The notes: generated by a model from the sequence alone, not told the origin. A DNA stretch of 64,000 bases from Paracholeplasma brassicae (GCF_000967915.1 NC_022549.1:794366-858365), one strand, 5' to 3'; positions 25,814-35,128 are shown, counted from the stretch's first letter. Made by a program: numbers and translations.

Positions 25814-25832
25814 AACTAATAAACAATTAGTT
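25814..25832. promoter_or_regulatory. Palindrome upstream of hsdR
   Basis: Perfect arms AACTAAT / ATTAGTT around AAACA, 12 bases upstream of the hsdR -35 box. A possible operator. Confidence 0.45.
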
Positions 25833-25844
25833 TACTGTTAATTC

Positions 25845-25873
25845 TTTCAAAAAACTCATAATAATGCTATAAT
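25845..25873 (+). promoter_or_regulatory. Promoter of the hsd operon
   Basis: TTTCAA, 17 bases, TATAAT, with an extended -10 (TGCTATAAT). The leader to hsdR is about 80 bases. Confidence 0.7.
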
Positions 25874-25958
25874 ATAGGAAATATGTGTTCGATGAAAATG
25901 CAAATAAATAATTGATTATAAAATAAGTTTAAATGTATTAAATAGGGGTGAAATGAAT

Positions 25959-28271
25959 ATGAAAAAATTAACAGAAGAAGATGTTAAATTTAGGTATATT
26001 GATCCAGCAATTGAAAACATTGGTTGGAGCAAAACTCAAATCAACAAAGAATATTACTTTACGGATGGTCAAATAAAAGTATCAGGAAAAAAAGTAAGAA
26101 GGGCAAGAGGCAAAAAGGCTGATTATCTTTTGAAGAGTAAACACGGAGAAATCCCACTAGCAGTCATTGAAGCAAAAGATTTAACCCAAAGTGTTGGTGC
26201 TGGTATGCAACAAGCAATTGAATATGCGCAAATACTGGATATTCCTTTTGCTTATTCATCTAATGGTAATGGCTTTTTAGAGCATGATTTTTTTACTGGG
26301 CAAGAAAGAGAACTCAAATTGGATGAGTTTCCATCGGAATCTGAGCTTTGGGACAGGTATATTAAAGGAAAAGGATTTAATAATGAACAAGAAGAAATCA
26401 TTTCTGAACCTTATTATTATGCACCATTTAATACGAAGAGTCCTAGGTACTATCAAAGAGTTGCGATTCAAAGAACAGTAGAAACAATCGCTAAGGGCCA
26501 AAAAAGAATATTACTTGTTATGGCTACAGGAACAGGTAAAACATACACTGCATTCCAAATCATTCATAGACTTTGGAAACAAAGAAAAGTAAAAAGAGTT
26601 TTATATTTGGCAGATAGAAATATATTAATCGATCAAACGATGCAACAAGATTTTAAACCTTTTGAAGAGGTAATGACCAAAATCAAGGGTAAAGAATTAG
26701 ACAGTGCTTATGAAATATATATGAGTTTATATCATCAACTTGCAGGCGATGAGAATGAAGAACCATTTAGAGAATTTAAAAAAGACTTTTTCGATTTAAT
26801 TTTAGTTGATGAAGCACATCGTGGTAGTGCAAAAGAGGATTCACAGTGGCGTAAGATTTTAGAATATTTTTCACCAGCAATTCAAATTGGTATGACTGCA
26901 ACGCCTAAAGAAACAAAATACATAAGTAATATTGATTATTTTGGTGAGCCTGTTTATACCTATAGTTTAAAACAAGGTATCGATGATGGTTTCTTAGCGC
27001 CTTATAAAGTGATTCGTATTAACTTAGATAAAGATTTAGAAGGTTGGAGACCATATAAAGGACAAATGGATATGTATGGTCAAGAAATTGAAGACCGTGA
27101 GTATGGTTCTAAAGACTTTGACAAAAAGTTAATCATAGATGATAGAACTAAAGAAGTAGCTAAAAGAATCACCAAGTGGCTACATGACAATGATAGATTC
27201 AGTAAAACTATCATCTTTTGTGTAGATATCGATCATGCTGAAAGAATGAGACAAGCACTTGTTAATGAAAATACGGATTTAGTCAAAGAAAACGATAAAT
27301 ATATCATGCGAATAACTGGTGATAATGATTATGGTAAATCGCAATTAGATTATTTCATTGATCCTTTTGAGAAATATCCAACGGTTGTTACAACATCTAA
27401 ATTATTAAGTACTGGTGTAGACGTTAAGACCGCTAGACTCATTGTTTTAGATAATAATATTAACTCAATGACTGAGTTCAAACAAATAATTGGTAGGGGA
27501 ACTAGGCTATATCCAGACCAAGAAAAATATTATTTTACAATCATGGACTTTAGAAACGTGACGCGATTATTTGCAGATGATGCTTTTGATGGTGATCCAG
27601 TGGCTATTTTTGAACCTAAAGATATTGATGACATCGAAGAACCAAAAGTTACACCGGTTGATGATGCAGATGATGAGTTTGTTGAACCAGTAGAAATCAT
27701 TGGCGACCATAAAAAATTTAGAGTTAATAATGTGGATGTCACTATATTAAGTGAGAGAGTTCAGTATTATGGTAATGACGGGAAATTAATTACCGAAAGT
27801 TTAGTTGACTATACCAAGAGAAATATTTTAAATGAATATGCGACCATGGATGAATTTATCCATATGTGGACTGAAGCAGAAAAGAAGACGGCAATTATAG
27901 AAGAATTATTTGAACGCGGTGTTTTTCTAGATGCTTTAAGAGATGAATCTAAAACAGATTATGATGATTTTGATTTGATTCTTCATATTGCATATGATAA
28001 AAAACCTTTAACCAAGTCTGAAAGAGTTAAGCATGTTAAAGATAGAGGTTATTTAGATAAATATAATGAAATATGTAGGGAAGTACTTTCTTCTTTATTA
28101 GAAAAATATATGGATGGCGGAATTAATGATTTAGAAGATACTAAAATACTTGAAACCCAACCCTTTAGTAATTTAGGTAGTCCGACAAGGATCGCTAAAT
28201 TATTTGGTGGTAGAACAAGTTATTTGTTAGCAGTACAAGAACTACAACAACAGCTATATAAAACAGCATAG
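25959..28271 (+). CDS. hsdR: Type I restriction enzyme R subunit HsdR
   Basis: Restriction and translocation subunit of the R2M2S complex. The nuclease domain at the N-terminus shows ADYLL and VIEAKD (the D...ExK pattern). The helicase domain has Walker A MATGTGKTYTA and Walker B LVDEAHRGS, with motif VI-like IIGRGTRLYPD further on. A C-terminal domain contacts the methylase. The EcoEI-like size (770 aa) is shorter than EcoKI HsdR. The ATG at 25959 is at better distance from GGGGTG than the ATG six bases upstream. It is first in an operon with hsdM and hsdS. Confidence 0.95.
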   Translation: MKKLTEEDVKFRYIDPAIENIGWSKTQINKEYYFTDGQIKVSGKKVRRARGKKADYLLKSKHGEIPLAVIEAKDLTQSVGAGMQQAIEYAQILDIPFAYSSNGNGFLEHDFFTGQERELKLDEFPSESELWDRYIKGKGFNNEQEEIISEPYYYAPFNTKSPRYYQRVAIQRTVETIAKGQKRILLVMATGTGKTYTAFQIIHRLWKQRKVKRVLYLADRNILIDQTMQQDFKPFEEVMTKIKGKELDSAYEIYMSLYHQLAGDENEEPFREFKKDFFDLILVDEAHRGSAKEDSQWRKILEYFSPAIQIGMTATPKETKYISNIDYFGEPVYTYSLKQGIDDGFLAPYKVIRINLDKDLEGWRPYKGQMDMYGQEIEDREYGSKDFDKKLIIDDRTKEVAKRITKWLHDNDRFSKTIIFCVDIDHAERMRQALVNENTDLVKENDKYIMRITGDNDYGKSQLDYFIDPFEKYPTVVTTSKLLSTGVDVKTARLIVLDNNINSMTEFKQIIGRGTRLYPDQEKYYFTIMDFRNVTRLFADDAFDGDPVAIFEPKDIDDIEEPKVTPVDDADDEFVEPVEIIGDHKKFRVNNVDVTILSERVQYYGNDGKLITESLVDYTKRNILNEYATMDEFIHMWTEAEKKTAIIEELFERGVFLDALRDESKTDYDDFDLILHIAYDKKPLTKSERVKHVKDRGYLDKYNEICREVLSSLLEKYMDGGINDLEDTKILETQPFSNLGSPTRIAKLFGGRTSYLLAVQELQQQLYKTA

Positions 28272-28283
28272 GAGTGAATTAAA

Positions 28284-29759
28284 TTGAGTTTAAATGGATT
28301 TGTAAAAACAATACAAAATATCATGCGTGTAGATAATGGTATTAATGGTGATGCTCAAAGAATTGAGCAAATGACATGGCTTTTATTTTTAAAAGTTTAT
28401 GATACAAAAGAAGAAGATTGGGAGTTTCACAATCCTAATTATGTATCAATTATTCCAGAAGACCTAAGATGGAGAAACTGGGCTGTTGATCATAAAGATG
28501 GTGAGTCAAAAACAGGTCAAGAATTGTTAGTCTTTATAAACAACGAACTATTTCCAACATTAAAAAATTTAGAGATTAATGAAAAAACACCTGTTAGACA
28601 AGCAATTGTTAAGGCAGTATTTGAGGATTCAAACCAGTACATGAAAGATGGGATTCAATTGCGTAAGGTTATTAATGTCATTGATGCCATTAATTTTGAT
28701 GATCATAAAGAAAAACATGCCTTTGGCGAAATTTATGAAACAGTCTTAAAAGATCTACAAAGTGCAGGTAATGCAGGTGAGTTTTATACACCACGAGCAG
28801 TAACTGATTTTATGGTACAAATGATCAAACCTATATTAGGTGAAAAAATAGCAGACTTTGCTTGTGGTACAGGTGGGTTTTTAACTTCAACGTTAAAAGA
28901 ATTAGAAAAACAAGTTAAAACAGCTGAAGATAAACGTTTATATGATGAAAGCGTATATGGTATTGAGAAAAAACCACTACCTTATTTACTGGCAATCACT
29001 AACATGTTAATTCATGATATTGATACCCCACAAATTATTCATGGAAACTCTTTAGAAAGAAATGTTAGAGAATATAAAGACCATGAAAAATTTGATGTTG
29101 TATTAATGAATCCCCCATATGGTGGTACTGAAAATGAAATTGTTAAAAGTAATTTCCCAGCAGATTTAAGAAGTAGTGAAACTGCCGATCTTTTTATGTC
29201 TGTCATTATGTATAGATTAAAGAAAAATGGTAGAGCTGCCGTTATTATTCCTGATGGTTTCTTATTTGGATCTGATGGAGCAAAAACTGAACTCAAGAAA
29301 AAGTTATTAACAGAATTTAATTTACACACAATTGTAAGACTACCTAAGAGTGTGTTTGCACCCTATACATCAATAACTACAAACATATTATTTTTTGATA
29401 ATGGATCTAAAACAAAGAATGTATGGTTCTATAGAGTGGATTTACCTGAAGGCTATAAAGCTTTCTCAAAAACAAGACCGATGCAATTAGATCACTTTAA
29501 AGATGCAATTTCATGGTGGGAAAATAGAGTAGAAATTAAAGATACTGATACTGATACATTCAAGGCTAAATGTTATACAGTAGAAGACTTAGTTAATAGA
29601 GATTATGATTTTGATTTATGTGGATATCCTACATTTGAAGAAGAGGTTTTATCTCCCGAAGAAACAATTAGACAATTTCACGAAAGAAGAAATGCTTTAA
29701 ATGCAAAGATAGATAAGAAAATCAAACAAATTGAAGAATTATTAGGTATCAAAGAATGA
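28284..29759 (+). CDS. hsdM: Type I DNA adenine methylase HsdM
   Basis: N6-adenine methyltransferase subunit. The SAM site is FACGTGGFL and the catalytic motif is NPPYGG, preceded by an HsdM N-terminal helical domain. It starts at TTG, with AGGAGTGAATTAAA upstream, and no better ATG is available. The length of 491 aa is normal. It overlaps hsdS by 4 bases (ATGA), so subunit synthesis is coupled. Confidence 0.95.
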   Translation: MSLNGFVKTIQNIMRVDNGINGDAQRIEQMTWLLFLKVYDTKEEDWEFHNPNYVSIIPEDLRWRNWAVDHKDGESKTGQELLVFINNELFPTLKNLEINEKTPVRQAIVKAVFEDSNQYMKDGIQLRKVINVIDAINFDDHKEKHAFGEIYETVLKDLQSAGNAGEFYTPRAVTDFMVQMIKPILGEKIADFACGTGGFLTSTLKELEKQVKTAEDKRLYDESVYGIEKKPLPYLLAITNMLIHDIDTPQIIHGNSLERNVREYKDHEKFDVVLMNPPYGGTENEIVKSNFPADLRSSETADLFMSVIMYRLKKNGRAAVIIPDGFLFGSDGAKTELKKKLLTEFNLHTIVRLPKSVFAPYTSITTNILFFDNGSKTKNVWFYRVDLPEGYKAFSKTRPMQLDHFKDAISWWENRVEIKDTDTDTFKAKCYTVEDLVNRDYDFDLCGYPTFEEEVLSPEETIRQFHERRNALNAKIDKKIKQIEELLGIKE

Positions 29760-31168
29760 TTGCAGAAAAGTTGAGAAAAGCAGTACTTAAGGCTGCTATG
29801 GAAGGAAAGTTATCTGAACAATTTGATAGGGATGGAAATGCAATTGATTTAATCAATCAAATAAAAAAAGACAGAGGTAGATTGTTATCTGAAAAAACAA
29901 TTAAATATTCTAAATTAAAAAACAAAAATGTTATAGATATAAATATTCCGAAAAACTGGGTAATCACTAACATAAATGAAATTGCATTTGTAACAAAACT
30001 TGCTGGATTTGAATATACAAAATATATTGCTAATAATCTAGTTGAAAGTGGAGTCCCGTTATTTAAAGGAAAAAATATTCAAAACGGAAAAATGAATCTT
30101 GAGTTTGAAAGTTATATTCCTAAGTTGGTATCTCAATTATTATCTAGAAGTAGATTAGATAGAAAGTGTTTATTAACACCATATGTAGGTACAATTGGGA
30201 ACATTGCTATTTTTGAAGCTGATTTTGAAGCTCATTTAGGTTCTAATGTTGGGAAGATAGAATTATTCAATCATTTTAGAAAAAATATATTAGAAGAGTA
30301 TTTATTATTTTTTTTAAGAAGCGAATATGGCGATGCCCAACTAAAAAGAAATAAAAAAGCTACCGCTCAAGAAAGTATTTCTATACAAGATATTAGGGAA
30401 GTTTCAGTCCCTATTCCTCCAATAGAAGAACAAAAACGTATTGTTGAAAAACTAGAGGTTTTGCTTGCAGAGATTGATAGGCTAGAACAAGATGAAAAAG
30501 CATTGAAAGATCTAGAAGTTAAATTTCCTGAAAAACTTAAGAATGCGATATTACGGAATGCAGTAAGTGGAAAATTGACTAACCAAAATTTAGAAGTGGA
30601 AACTACTGAAGATATTATTGTTTTACTGGAAAAAAAGAAGAATGAAAAAATTGAACTGATTAAAAGTTATAATAAGCAACCTTTTGATATTCCAGAAAAT
30701 TGGCGATGGATAAAAATAGGTGATTTGGGAACGATGGGAATGGGACAAACCTTATTAAAGAAAGATATGGTTGAAAAAGGTGATCCGGTTTATAGTGCAA
30801 CAATTTCAGATGATCCGTTAGGATATGTTAAGAAAGATAATAACAAACTTAAATTAACAAAAGGAGATTTTGTAATACCTGCACGCGGTGCTTCAATTGG
30901 TTATGTAAATTTAATAAAAGTAGATGAAGCTTCATCAACGCAAACGACTATGTATATAAAGAGTTATTTACCGTCCATAAGCAATTATATTTATTATTGT
31001 CTTTTGGGAATGAAAAAAGATGTATTTACCACTACAGGTACTGCTCAACCACAAATAACGGTAGGATTAACAAAAGAACAATTGATACCTCTTCCGCCAT
31101 TAGAAGAACAAAAACGTATAGTTGAAAAGTTAGATGAACTATTTAAAATTGATTTATTAAATACGTAG
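29756..31168 (+). CDS. hsdS: Type I specificity subunit HsdS
   Basis: Determines the bipartite target of the system. Two target-recognition domains (about residues 40-230 and 300-440) are each followed by the conserved segment PIPPIEEQKRIVEKLE or PLPPLEEQKRIVEKLD. The central coiled-coil repeat ends KLKNAILRNAVSGKL, and the N-terminus (KLRKAVLKAAMEGKL) carries the matching half-repeat, the circularly permuted layout usual for HsdS. The last repeat is cut short (KIDLLNT). It is 470 aa. The target sequence cannot be read from the protein. Confidence 0.93.
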   Translation: MIAEKLRKAVLKAAMEGKLSEQFDRDGNAIDLINQIKKDRGRLLSEKTIKYSKLKNKNVIDINIPKNWVITNINEIAFVTKLAGFEYTKYIANNLVESGVPLFKGKNIQNGKMNLEFESYIPKLVSQLLSRSRLDRKCLLTPYVGTIGNIAIFEADFEAHLGSNVGKIELFNHFRKNILEEYLLFFLRSEYGDAQLKRNKKATAQESISIQDIREVSVPIPPIEEQKRIVEKLEVLLAEIDRLEQDEKALKDLEVKFPEKLKNAILRNAVSGKLTNQNLEVETTEDIIVLLEKKKNEKIELIKSYNKQPFDIPENWRWIKIGDLGTMGMGQTLLKKDMVEKGDPVYSATISDDPLGYVKKDNNKLKLTKGDFVIPARGASIGYVNLIKVDEASSTQTTMYIKSYLPSISNYIYYCLLGMKKDVFTTTGTAQPQITVGLTKEQLIPLPPLEEQKRIVEKLDELFKIDLLNT

Positions 31169-31175
31169 GTGATAA

Positions 31176-32030
31176 ATGATGAATGTTATTGTAATTATTT
31201 TCACAACAATAAACTTTGTGTATCTATTATATTATCTGAATAAAATGATTAAACAAGGTAATTTCAAGAAGATAATGAAAAATGTTAACTTAAAGCAAAA
31301 ACAGGGTAATAAAATAATAGGAAAAGAAATAAACAAGATTCAATCTTTCATTGTTGCTATCATAACATTGATTTTTGGATTTGTTATTTCAATTCTTTCG
31401 ATTGCTCTAGCAACCTTAGCTATATGGTTGCCAGTGGTTATGGGAATTATTTATACTTGGCAGTTTGGCACTTTAATCTTCCTATCTATAATGATTTTAG
31501 TATCTATTCTTTGGACCACAATGATTCTTTATAATAAAGAAAAGATTCACGATAGTCAAGAAGCTGTTGTAAGAGAAACTTTAATGTTGTTATTTTGGTT
31601 TCAAATGGGGTTTTTGATTTACTTTTTAGGAGAAGGAAACTTGATGAGAATGATGGAGTTCATTTATTTGAATGCCTATTTCTTTAAAAATACATTTACT
31701 ATACTGTTTCCGATTATCTTGTTATCTAGTTTAATCTTAAATTTGTATTTATATATCCAAGATTTAAGAATAAAATTTATTAAAAATAGCATCTGGATAG
31801 TTAAGAGAAAAGATTTGATTCTAATATTTATTATATCTAGTTTTGTTGGTTTACTTTATATCACAGAAATTGATACATCTTTCATTAATGATGTTGAAAA
31901 ATTTAACAAAACACAAGATATATTAACGATGTTATTAACGGCAATATTAATACCTTTAATTTTCAATAAAATAAATAAGATTAATGATTCAAATAATATA
32001 GGAATCCAAGATAGTGATAAAAATAATTAA
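31176..32030 (+). CDS. Polytopic membrane protein linked to the hsd operon
   Basis: Protein of 284 aa, not recognised, with about seven hydrophobic segments (near residues 3-22, 48-75, 82-110, 130-148, 164-188, 206-224 and 240-262) and short charged loops. It begins 8 bases after hsdS with ribosome site TAGGTGATAA and is very A+T-rich like its neighbours. Sharing an operon with a restriction system suggests an accessory defence or cargo role, but nothing in the sequence proves it. Confidence 0.75.
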   Translation: MMNVIVIIFTTINFVYLLYYLNKMIKQGNFKKIMKNVNLKQKQGNKIIGKEINKIQSFIVAIITLIFGFVISILSIALATLAIWLPVVMGIIYTWQFGTLIFLSIMILVSILWTTMILYNKEKIHDSQEAVVRETLMLLFWFQMGFLIYFLGEGNLMRMMEFIYLNAYFFKNTFTILFPIILLSSLILNLYLYIQDLRIKFIKNSIWIVKRKDLILIFIISSFVGLLYITEIDTSFINDVEKFNKTQDILTMLLTAILIPLIFNKINKINDSNNIGIQDSDKNN

Positions 32031-32048
32031 AAAGGAAGTAAAGTGTAA

Positions 32049-32867
32049 ATGAGGAAACCTGAAAATAATAAGAATGAAAAGACTGAAGAAAAATATTTAA
32101 ATAAGAAATTAAAAGTTGAAATAGGAACTCTTGCATTGGCTGTAATATCGTTTCTATTTTCAGTGATAGTATCTTTTACAGCTAAAAATGCAGTACAAGA
32201 TATAAAAGTGGAATTTGAAAATACTATTTCAAATATCCAGGAACAATATCAAAGTCTAGAAAATCAGATAAATACAGTTCAAGAGCAATATTTAGAGTTA
32301 GAAAATATTATTAACCAACAACAAACTGTTGATGTCATTCAAGCTCGAGATAATGATGTTTTAATTAAAACGCCTGATGACAAATGGCTAGTTATACCAA
32401 TGATTGAAAAAGAAGATATCTCATTTGCCAATGAAATTATTGAAAAGCAATACAACAGTGGAGACATAGATCTTGAAAGAGTTGATATGTTTAATTATAA
32501 TAATGAAGATTGGAGCAATCGTGATGGATTTACATATACCTTACCATTTGTTTCATTTAATCAAAATAAAATGGTTAGCTTATACCAATTTATTACTAAG
32601 ATAGAATTGGAGTTTAAATTATATCATAGTAATAAAGTAGATTATCAATCTGAATTTTATGAATTGTATAATAATGAATTACAATATAAGTATTTAAATG
32701 TTTTTGAAAATATAATGCCAAACAAACAATTTGTTACAAACGAAATTATAACTCAAAACGGAATAGAAGATATTAAACTTACGGTTATTATAACTTTTGA
32801 TATTGGAGAAAACATTTTCTCGATTCCTTATACTTTTGATGATTTTATTTATGTTAATGAAGCTTAG
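32049..32867 (+). CDS. Anchored coiled-coil protein linked to the hsd operon
   Basis: Protein of 272 aa, not recognised. A charged N-terminus (EKTEEKYLNKKLK) is followed by one transmembrane helix (about 28-46), then a coiled coil of two similar units (NIQEQYQSLENQI and TVQEQYLELENII), and a C-terminal globular domain of about 180 aa. It follows the polytopic protein gene by 18 bases and is probably its partner. It lies at the end of the operon, just before the 22-bp repeat. Confidence 0.72.
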   Translation: MRKPENNKNEKTEEKYLNKKLKVEIGTLALAVISFLFSVIVSFTAKNAVQDIKVEFENTISNIQEQYQSLENQINTVQEQYLELENIINQQQTVDVIQARDNDVLIKTPDDKWLVIPMIEKEDISFANEIIEKQYNSGDIDLERVDMFNYNNEDWSNRDGFTYTLPFVSFNQNKMVSLYQFITKIELEFKLYHSNKVDYQSEFYELYNNELQYKYLNVFENIMPNKQFVTNEIITQNGIEDIKLTVIITFDIGENIFSIPYTFDDFIYVNEA

Positions 32868-32930
32868 AAATTCTTGAAGCATAATCAACACAAACCTATA
32901 AAAGAATGTAGCATTTCATTTACAGCAAGA

Positions 32931-32952
32931 CATTTTGATATTTATTAATGCT
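32931..32952 (+). repeat. 22-bp direct repeat, right copy
   Basis: Identical to 25649-25670. The bases just before it (AGCAAGA) also recall the tRNA end GCAACGC. The two copies bound a 7.3-kb block with the hsd genes and the two membrane-protein genes. Confidence 0.88.
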
Positions 32953-32977
32953 ACCGTAAAAGGTAGCATTTTTTTTT
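32949..32977 (+). terminator. Terminator of the hsd-membrane operon
   Basis: Arms TGCTACC / GGTAGCA with a 6-base loop and nine T residues. It is homologous in layout to the hairpin at 25667-25692. Confidence 0.9.
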
Positions 32978-33109
32978 ATCTTTTAAGTATTGTTGAAGTA
33001 TGTTTGAAGTAGTGTTGAAGCGATATGGTGTTTTTCTATATAAATTAATATTTTTGAATAAAATGATGTTTTTATTATTGATTTTAATCCTAAAATACTA
33101 GGGTTGATT

Positions 33110-33209
33110 AAAGGCTATTCGAGATTTTATGGCTTTTTAATCCGAGATGTTTAAAGGCTATTCGAGATTTCGTGCCTTTTTTGAAAACAGGTATAAAGGC
33201 TATTCGAGT
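33110..33209 (+). repeat. Three spaced repeats, TAAAGGCTATTCGAG
   Basis: Copies begin at 33110, 33153 and 33194 (periods 43 and 41 bases). The first two continue with ATTT and then reach a GGCTTTT or GCCTTTTTT, making terminator-like hairpins with the AAAGGC start. They lie in a gene-free stretch (32978-33271), just past the 3' end of the recombinase remnant, which is read leftwards. Confidence 0.75.
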
Positions 33210-33271
33210 TATATGATGATAATTGTCCAGTTAACGTCTATGTGAAGCCTTGTTTGAATGAATTTAAAGTT

Positions 33272-33790
33272 TCAAGATTTAAAAGGTATATTATCTATTT
33301 CAACATTTAAGTCGATTTCATTTATGTTTCTATTTGATAAATGAATACATAAAATAAGATTATCTCTATCCACTGCTATTACGTAACTAAATATTTCTTT
33401 TAAATCAACATCCCTTTTGTTTTTGAGATCCTTAAGCTTTCTCATGAATAAGGGGATGTTTTTTTCATATGTATAGTTCATTAATTTTTTATATCTTAAA
33501 GTTAGAAACTGCTCATTTACTTCACTCAGCTCAACCTTGATTTTTTCTTTGATTTGATTTCTAGCAGAAGTATCTATCTTTAGACTATTTAGATTAGATA
33601 GCTCATTGCTTAATGATTCAGCTTTTAAGGTTAATTCATTAATCTTATCATCTACACCAGATGCTTTGATTGTCTTTTCTAATAAATCATTTATCTCATC
33701 TTTGATAAATTTGGACTTAAGTACTGCATTTGCACCTTCATCTAATAATTTATCAATTTGTGCATAGTAGATGTTTTTAGAAGAGATAGA
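33272..33790 (-). pseudogene. Remnant of a large serine recombinase (C-terminal part)
   Basis: On the minus strand the frame is open from about 33790 to the stop at 33272, some 170 codons. It reads a segment like YYAQIDKLLDEGAN, a long coiled coil (INELTLKAESLSNELSNLN) and the end KEIFSYVIAVDRDNLILC. This resembles the C-terminal coiled-coil region of large serine recombinases of integrative elements. The catalytic N-terminus and the start codon are missing; the left end of the fragment abuts hsp20. A 69-codon ORF at its end has a Met start but no ribosome site, so I read it as part of the same remnant. Confidence 0.6.
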
Positions 33791-34159
33791 GACTTGATCG
33801 AGAATTTCTTCAAAAAGTTTGACCGTCCAAAATCCAAAGTAATGAAAACCGATATTAAAGAAACGGACAATGCGTATACCTTCCTAATTGATTTACCAGG
33901 TTTCAAAAAAGAAGATATAAAGGTAAGCGTTGAACGTGGCTATTTAGTCGTATCAGCAATTTCAAGTAGCGAAATTGAGGATAAAAAAGACAATTATATT
34001 CGTCGTGAAAGAAGTTATGGTTCAATGACTCGTAGTTATTATGTCGGTGATGTAAGCCTTGATGAATTAAAAGGTAAATACGACAACGGAATTCTCGAAA
34101 TTGAAGTCCCAAAAGATTCGACAAATACAACATCCACAAAATATTTAGACATTAAATAG
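33758..34159 (+). CDS. Small heat-shock protein Hsp20, altered 5' end
   Basis: Alpha-crystallin-domain chaperone that holds unfolding proteins for DnaK. The domain spans about residues 28-130, with LPGFKKEDIKV and GILEIEVPK. The only start for a full-length protein is a TTG at 33758 with no ribosome site; the first in-frame ATG (33842) begins right at the domain. The sequence upstream of about 33770 reads, on the other strand, as a recombinase fragment. The native start and promoter were therefore probably replaced by the insertion. An ATG at about 33770 is out of frame by a run of T. The gene may be poorly expressed. Confidence 0.75.
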   Translation: MCIVDVFRRDRDLIENFFKKFDRPKSKVMKTDIKETDNAYTFLIDLPGFKKEDIKVSVERGYLVVSAISSSEIEDKKDNYIRRERSYGSMTRSYYVGDVSLDELKGKYDNGILEIEVPKDSTNTTSTKYLDIK

Positions 34160-34201
34160 AAAAAATGCGACTTAACAATTTTTAGTTAAGTCGCATTTTT
34201 T
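34160..34201. terminator. Bidirectional terminator between hsp20 and the nucleotidyltransferase gene
   Basis: Perfect 17-bp stem AAAAAATGCGACTTAAC / GTTAAGTCGCATTTTTT with an 8-base loop; T runs on both strands serve the two convergent genes. Confidence 0.93.
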
Positions 34202-34945
34202 CTACGCTTGTAATAATCTTTTGATTTTTTTCACCATGTAGATGTTTGGCTCAAAATATTGGATTAAAAAGTTTAACATTATTTCTGCAGATTCTTTATT
34301 GAACTCATAGCCTTTTCGCATGTTCGAAATAAAGTTTTTATGTTCCTTGTAGCGTTCTTCAATTCGTCTTTCTGCGACAAAATAATCTGTATTTTGATTC
34401 GTTGGTGTAAAGACAACACCGAACAAATCAATAATCAAATTAAATGCGTAACTTTGTATAAAGGTTGTAGCTGAAGCAATTTCACCACGCTTTAAGCGAT
34501 TTAATCCAATGTAAATATTTGCTAAAGCTTCACATACATTGTATTCTATGTTTAGTTTTCGTTCACGTATTTTACGTGGACGAATTTTATCTAAATCAAA
34601 ACCAGGTCTTGCATAATAAACTTTTCCTAATGTAAATGTTGCTTCAAGTATTTCATCTTCAGTAAAAATAGCAAATTCAGCGAAATTTCCATCTTTAAAT
34701 AATGCTTTATAGCCATCATTAGAGTTTTGAAAACTGAAGACAATTTCATCAAAAGCCAGCCATTTGAGATTTTTCATAAAGTATGGTTTTGTTCCGTTTT
34801 TGACAATTAAGAAAAAGTCCATGTCTGAATATTCATCCATACGGAAAGTTTCGCTCATACTACCTAAACCAAGTAAGCACAGACAATCATCATAGTTTGC
34901 GATACGTTGTGCAAGCTTAATCATACCATTAAGTGCATTTATCAT
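34202..34945 (-). CDS. Nucleotidyltransferase-fold protein
   Basis: Protein of 247 aa with the Pol-beta-type motif GLGSMSETFRMDEYSDMDFFL (GS...SDxD, near residues 26-46) and a helical C-terminal domain. It resembles the lincosamide/aminoglycoside nucleotidyltransferase group, which adenylates antibiotics, but many such proteins have other substrates. It is monocistronic, leftward, with no resistance neighbours. Resistance activity should not be assumed. Confidence 0.75.
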   Translation of the reverse strand: MINALNGMIKLAQRIANYDDCLCLLGLGSMSETFRMDEYSDMDFFLIVKNGTKPYFMKNLKWLAFDEIVFSFQNSNDGYKALFKDGNFAEFAIFTEDEILEATFTLGKVYYARPGFDLDKIRPRKIRERKLNIEYNVCEALANIYIGLNRLKRGEIASATTFIQSYAFNLIIDLFGVVFTPTNQNTDYFVAERRIEERYKEHKNFISNMRKGYEFNKESAEIMLNFLIQYFEPNIYMVKKIKRLLQA

Positions 34946-35128
34946 ATTTTTAGTCCTTTTTATTTTATTGTACTATTTGCTATGATGTTTGTAAAGGGCG
35001 GTTGTAAAATGTAGATAAAAGGCGGAATGAAAATGCCTATTTACCTACATTTTTTTGTATTCTCTATATACTTTTATATAAAACGCAAGATAAAGTATTT
35101 TTGAATTTAATAGATATTTAAAAGGAAA

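Noticed and set aside
34202-34945. Acquired antibiotic-resistance gene
   Set aside because: The nucleotidyltransferase motif is clear, but there is no mobile context, and family members have varied substrates; only a fold-level call is justified.
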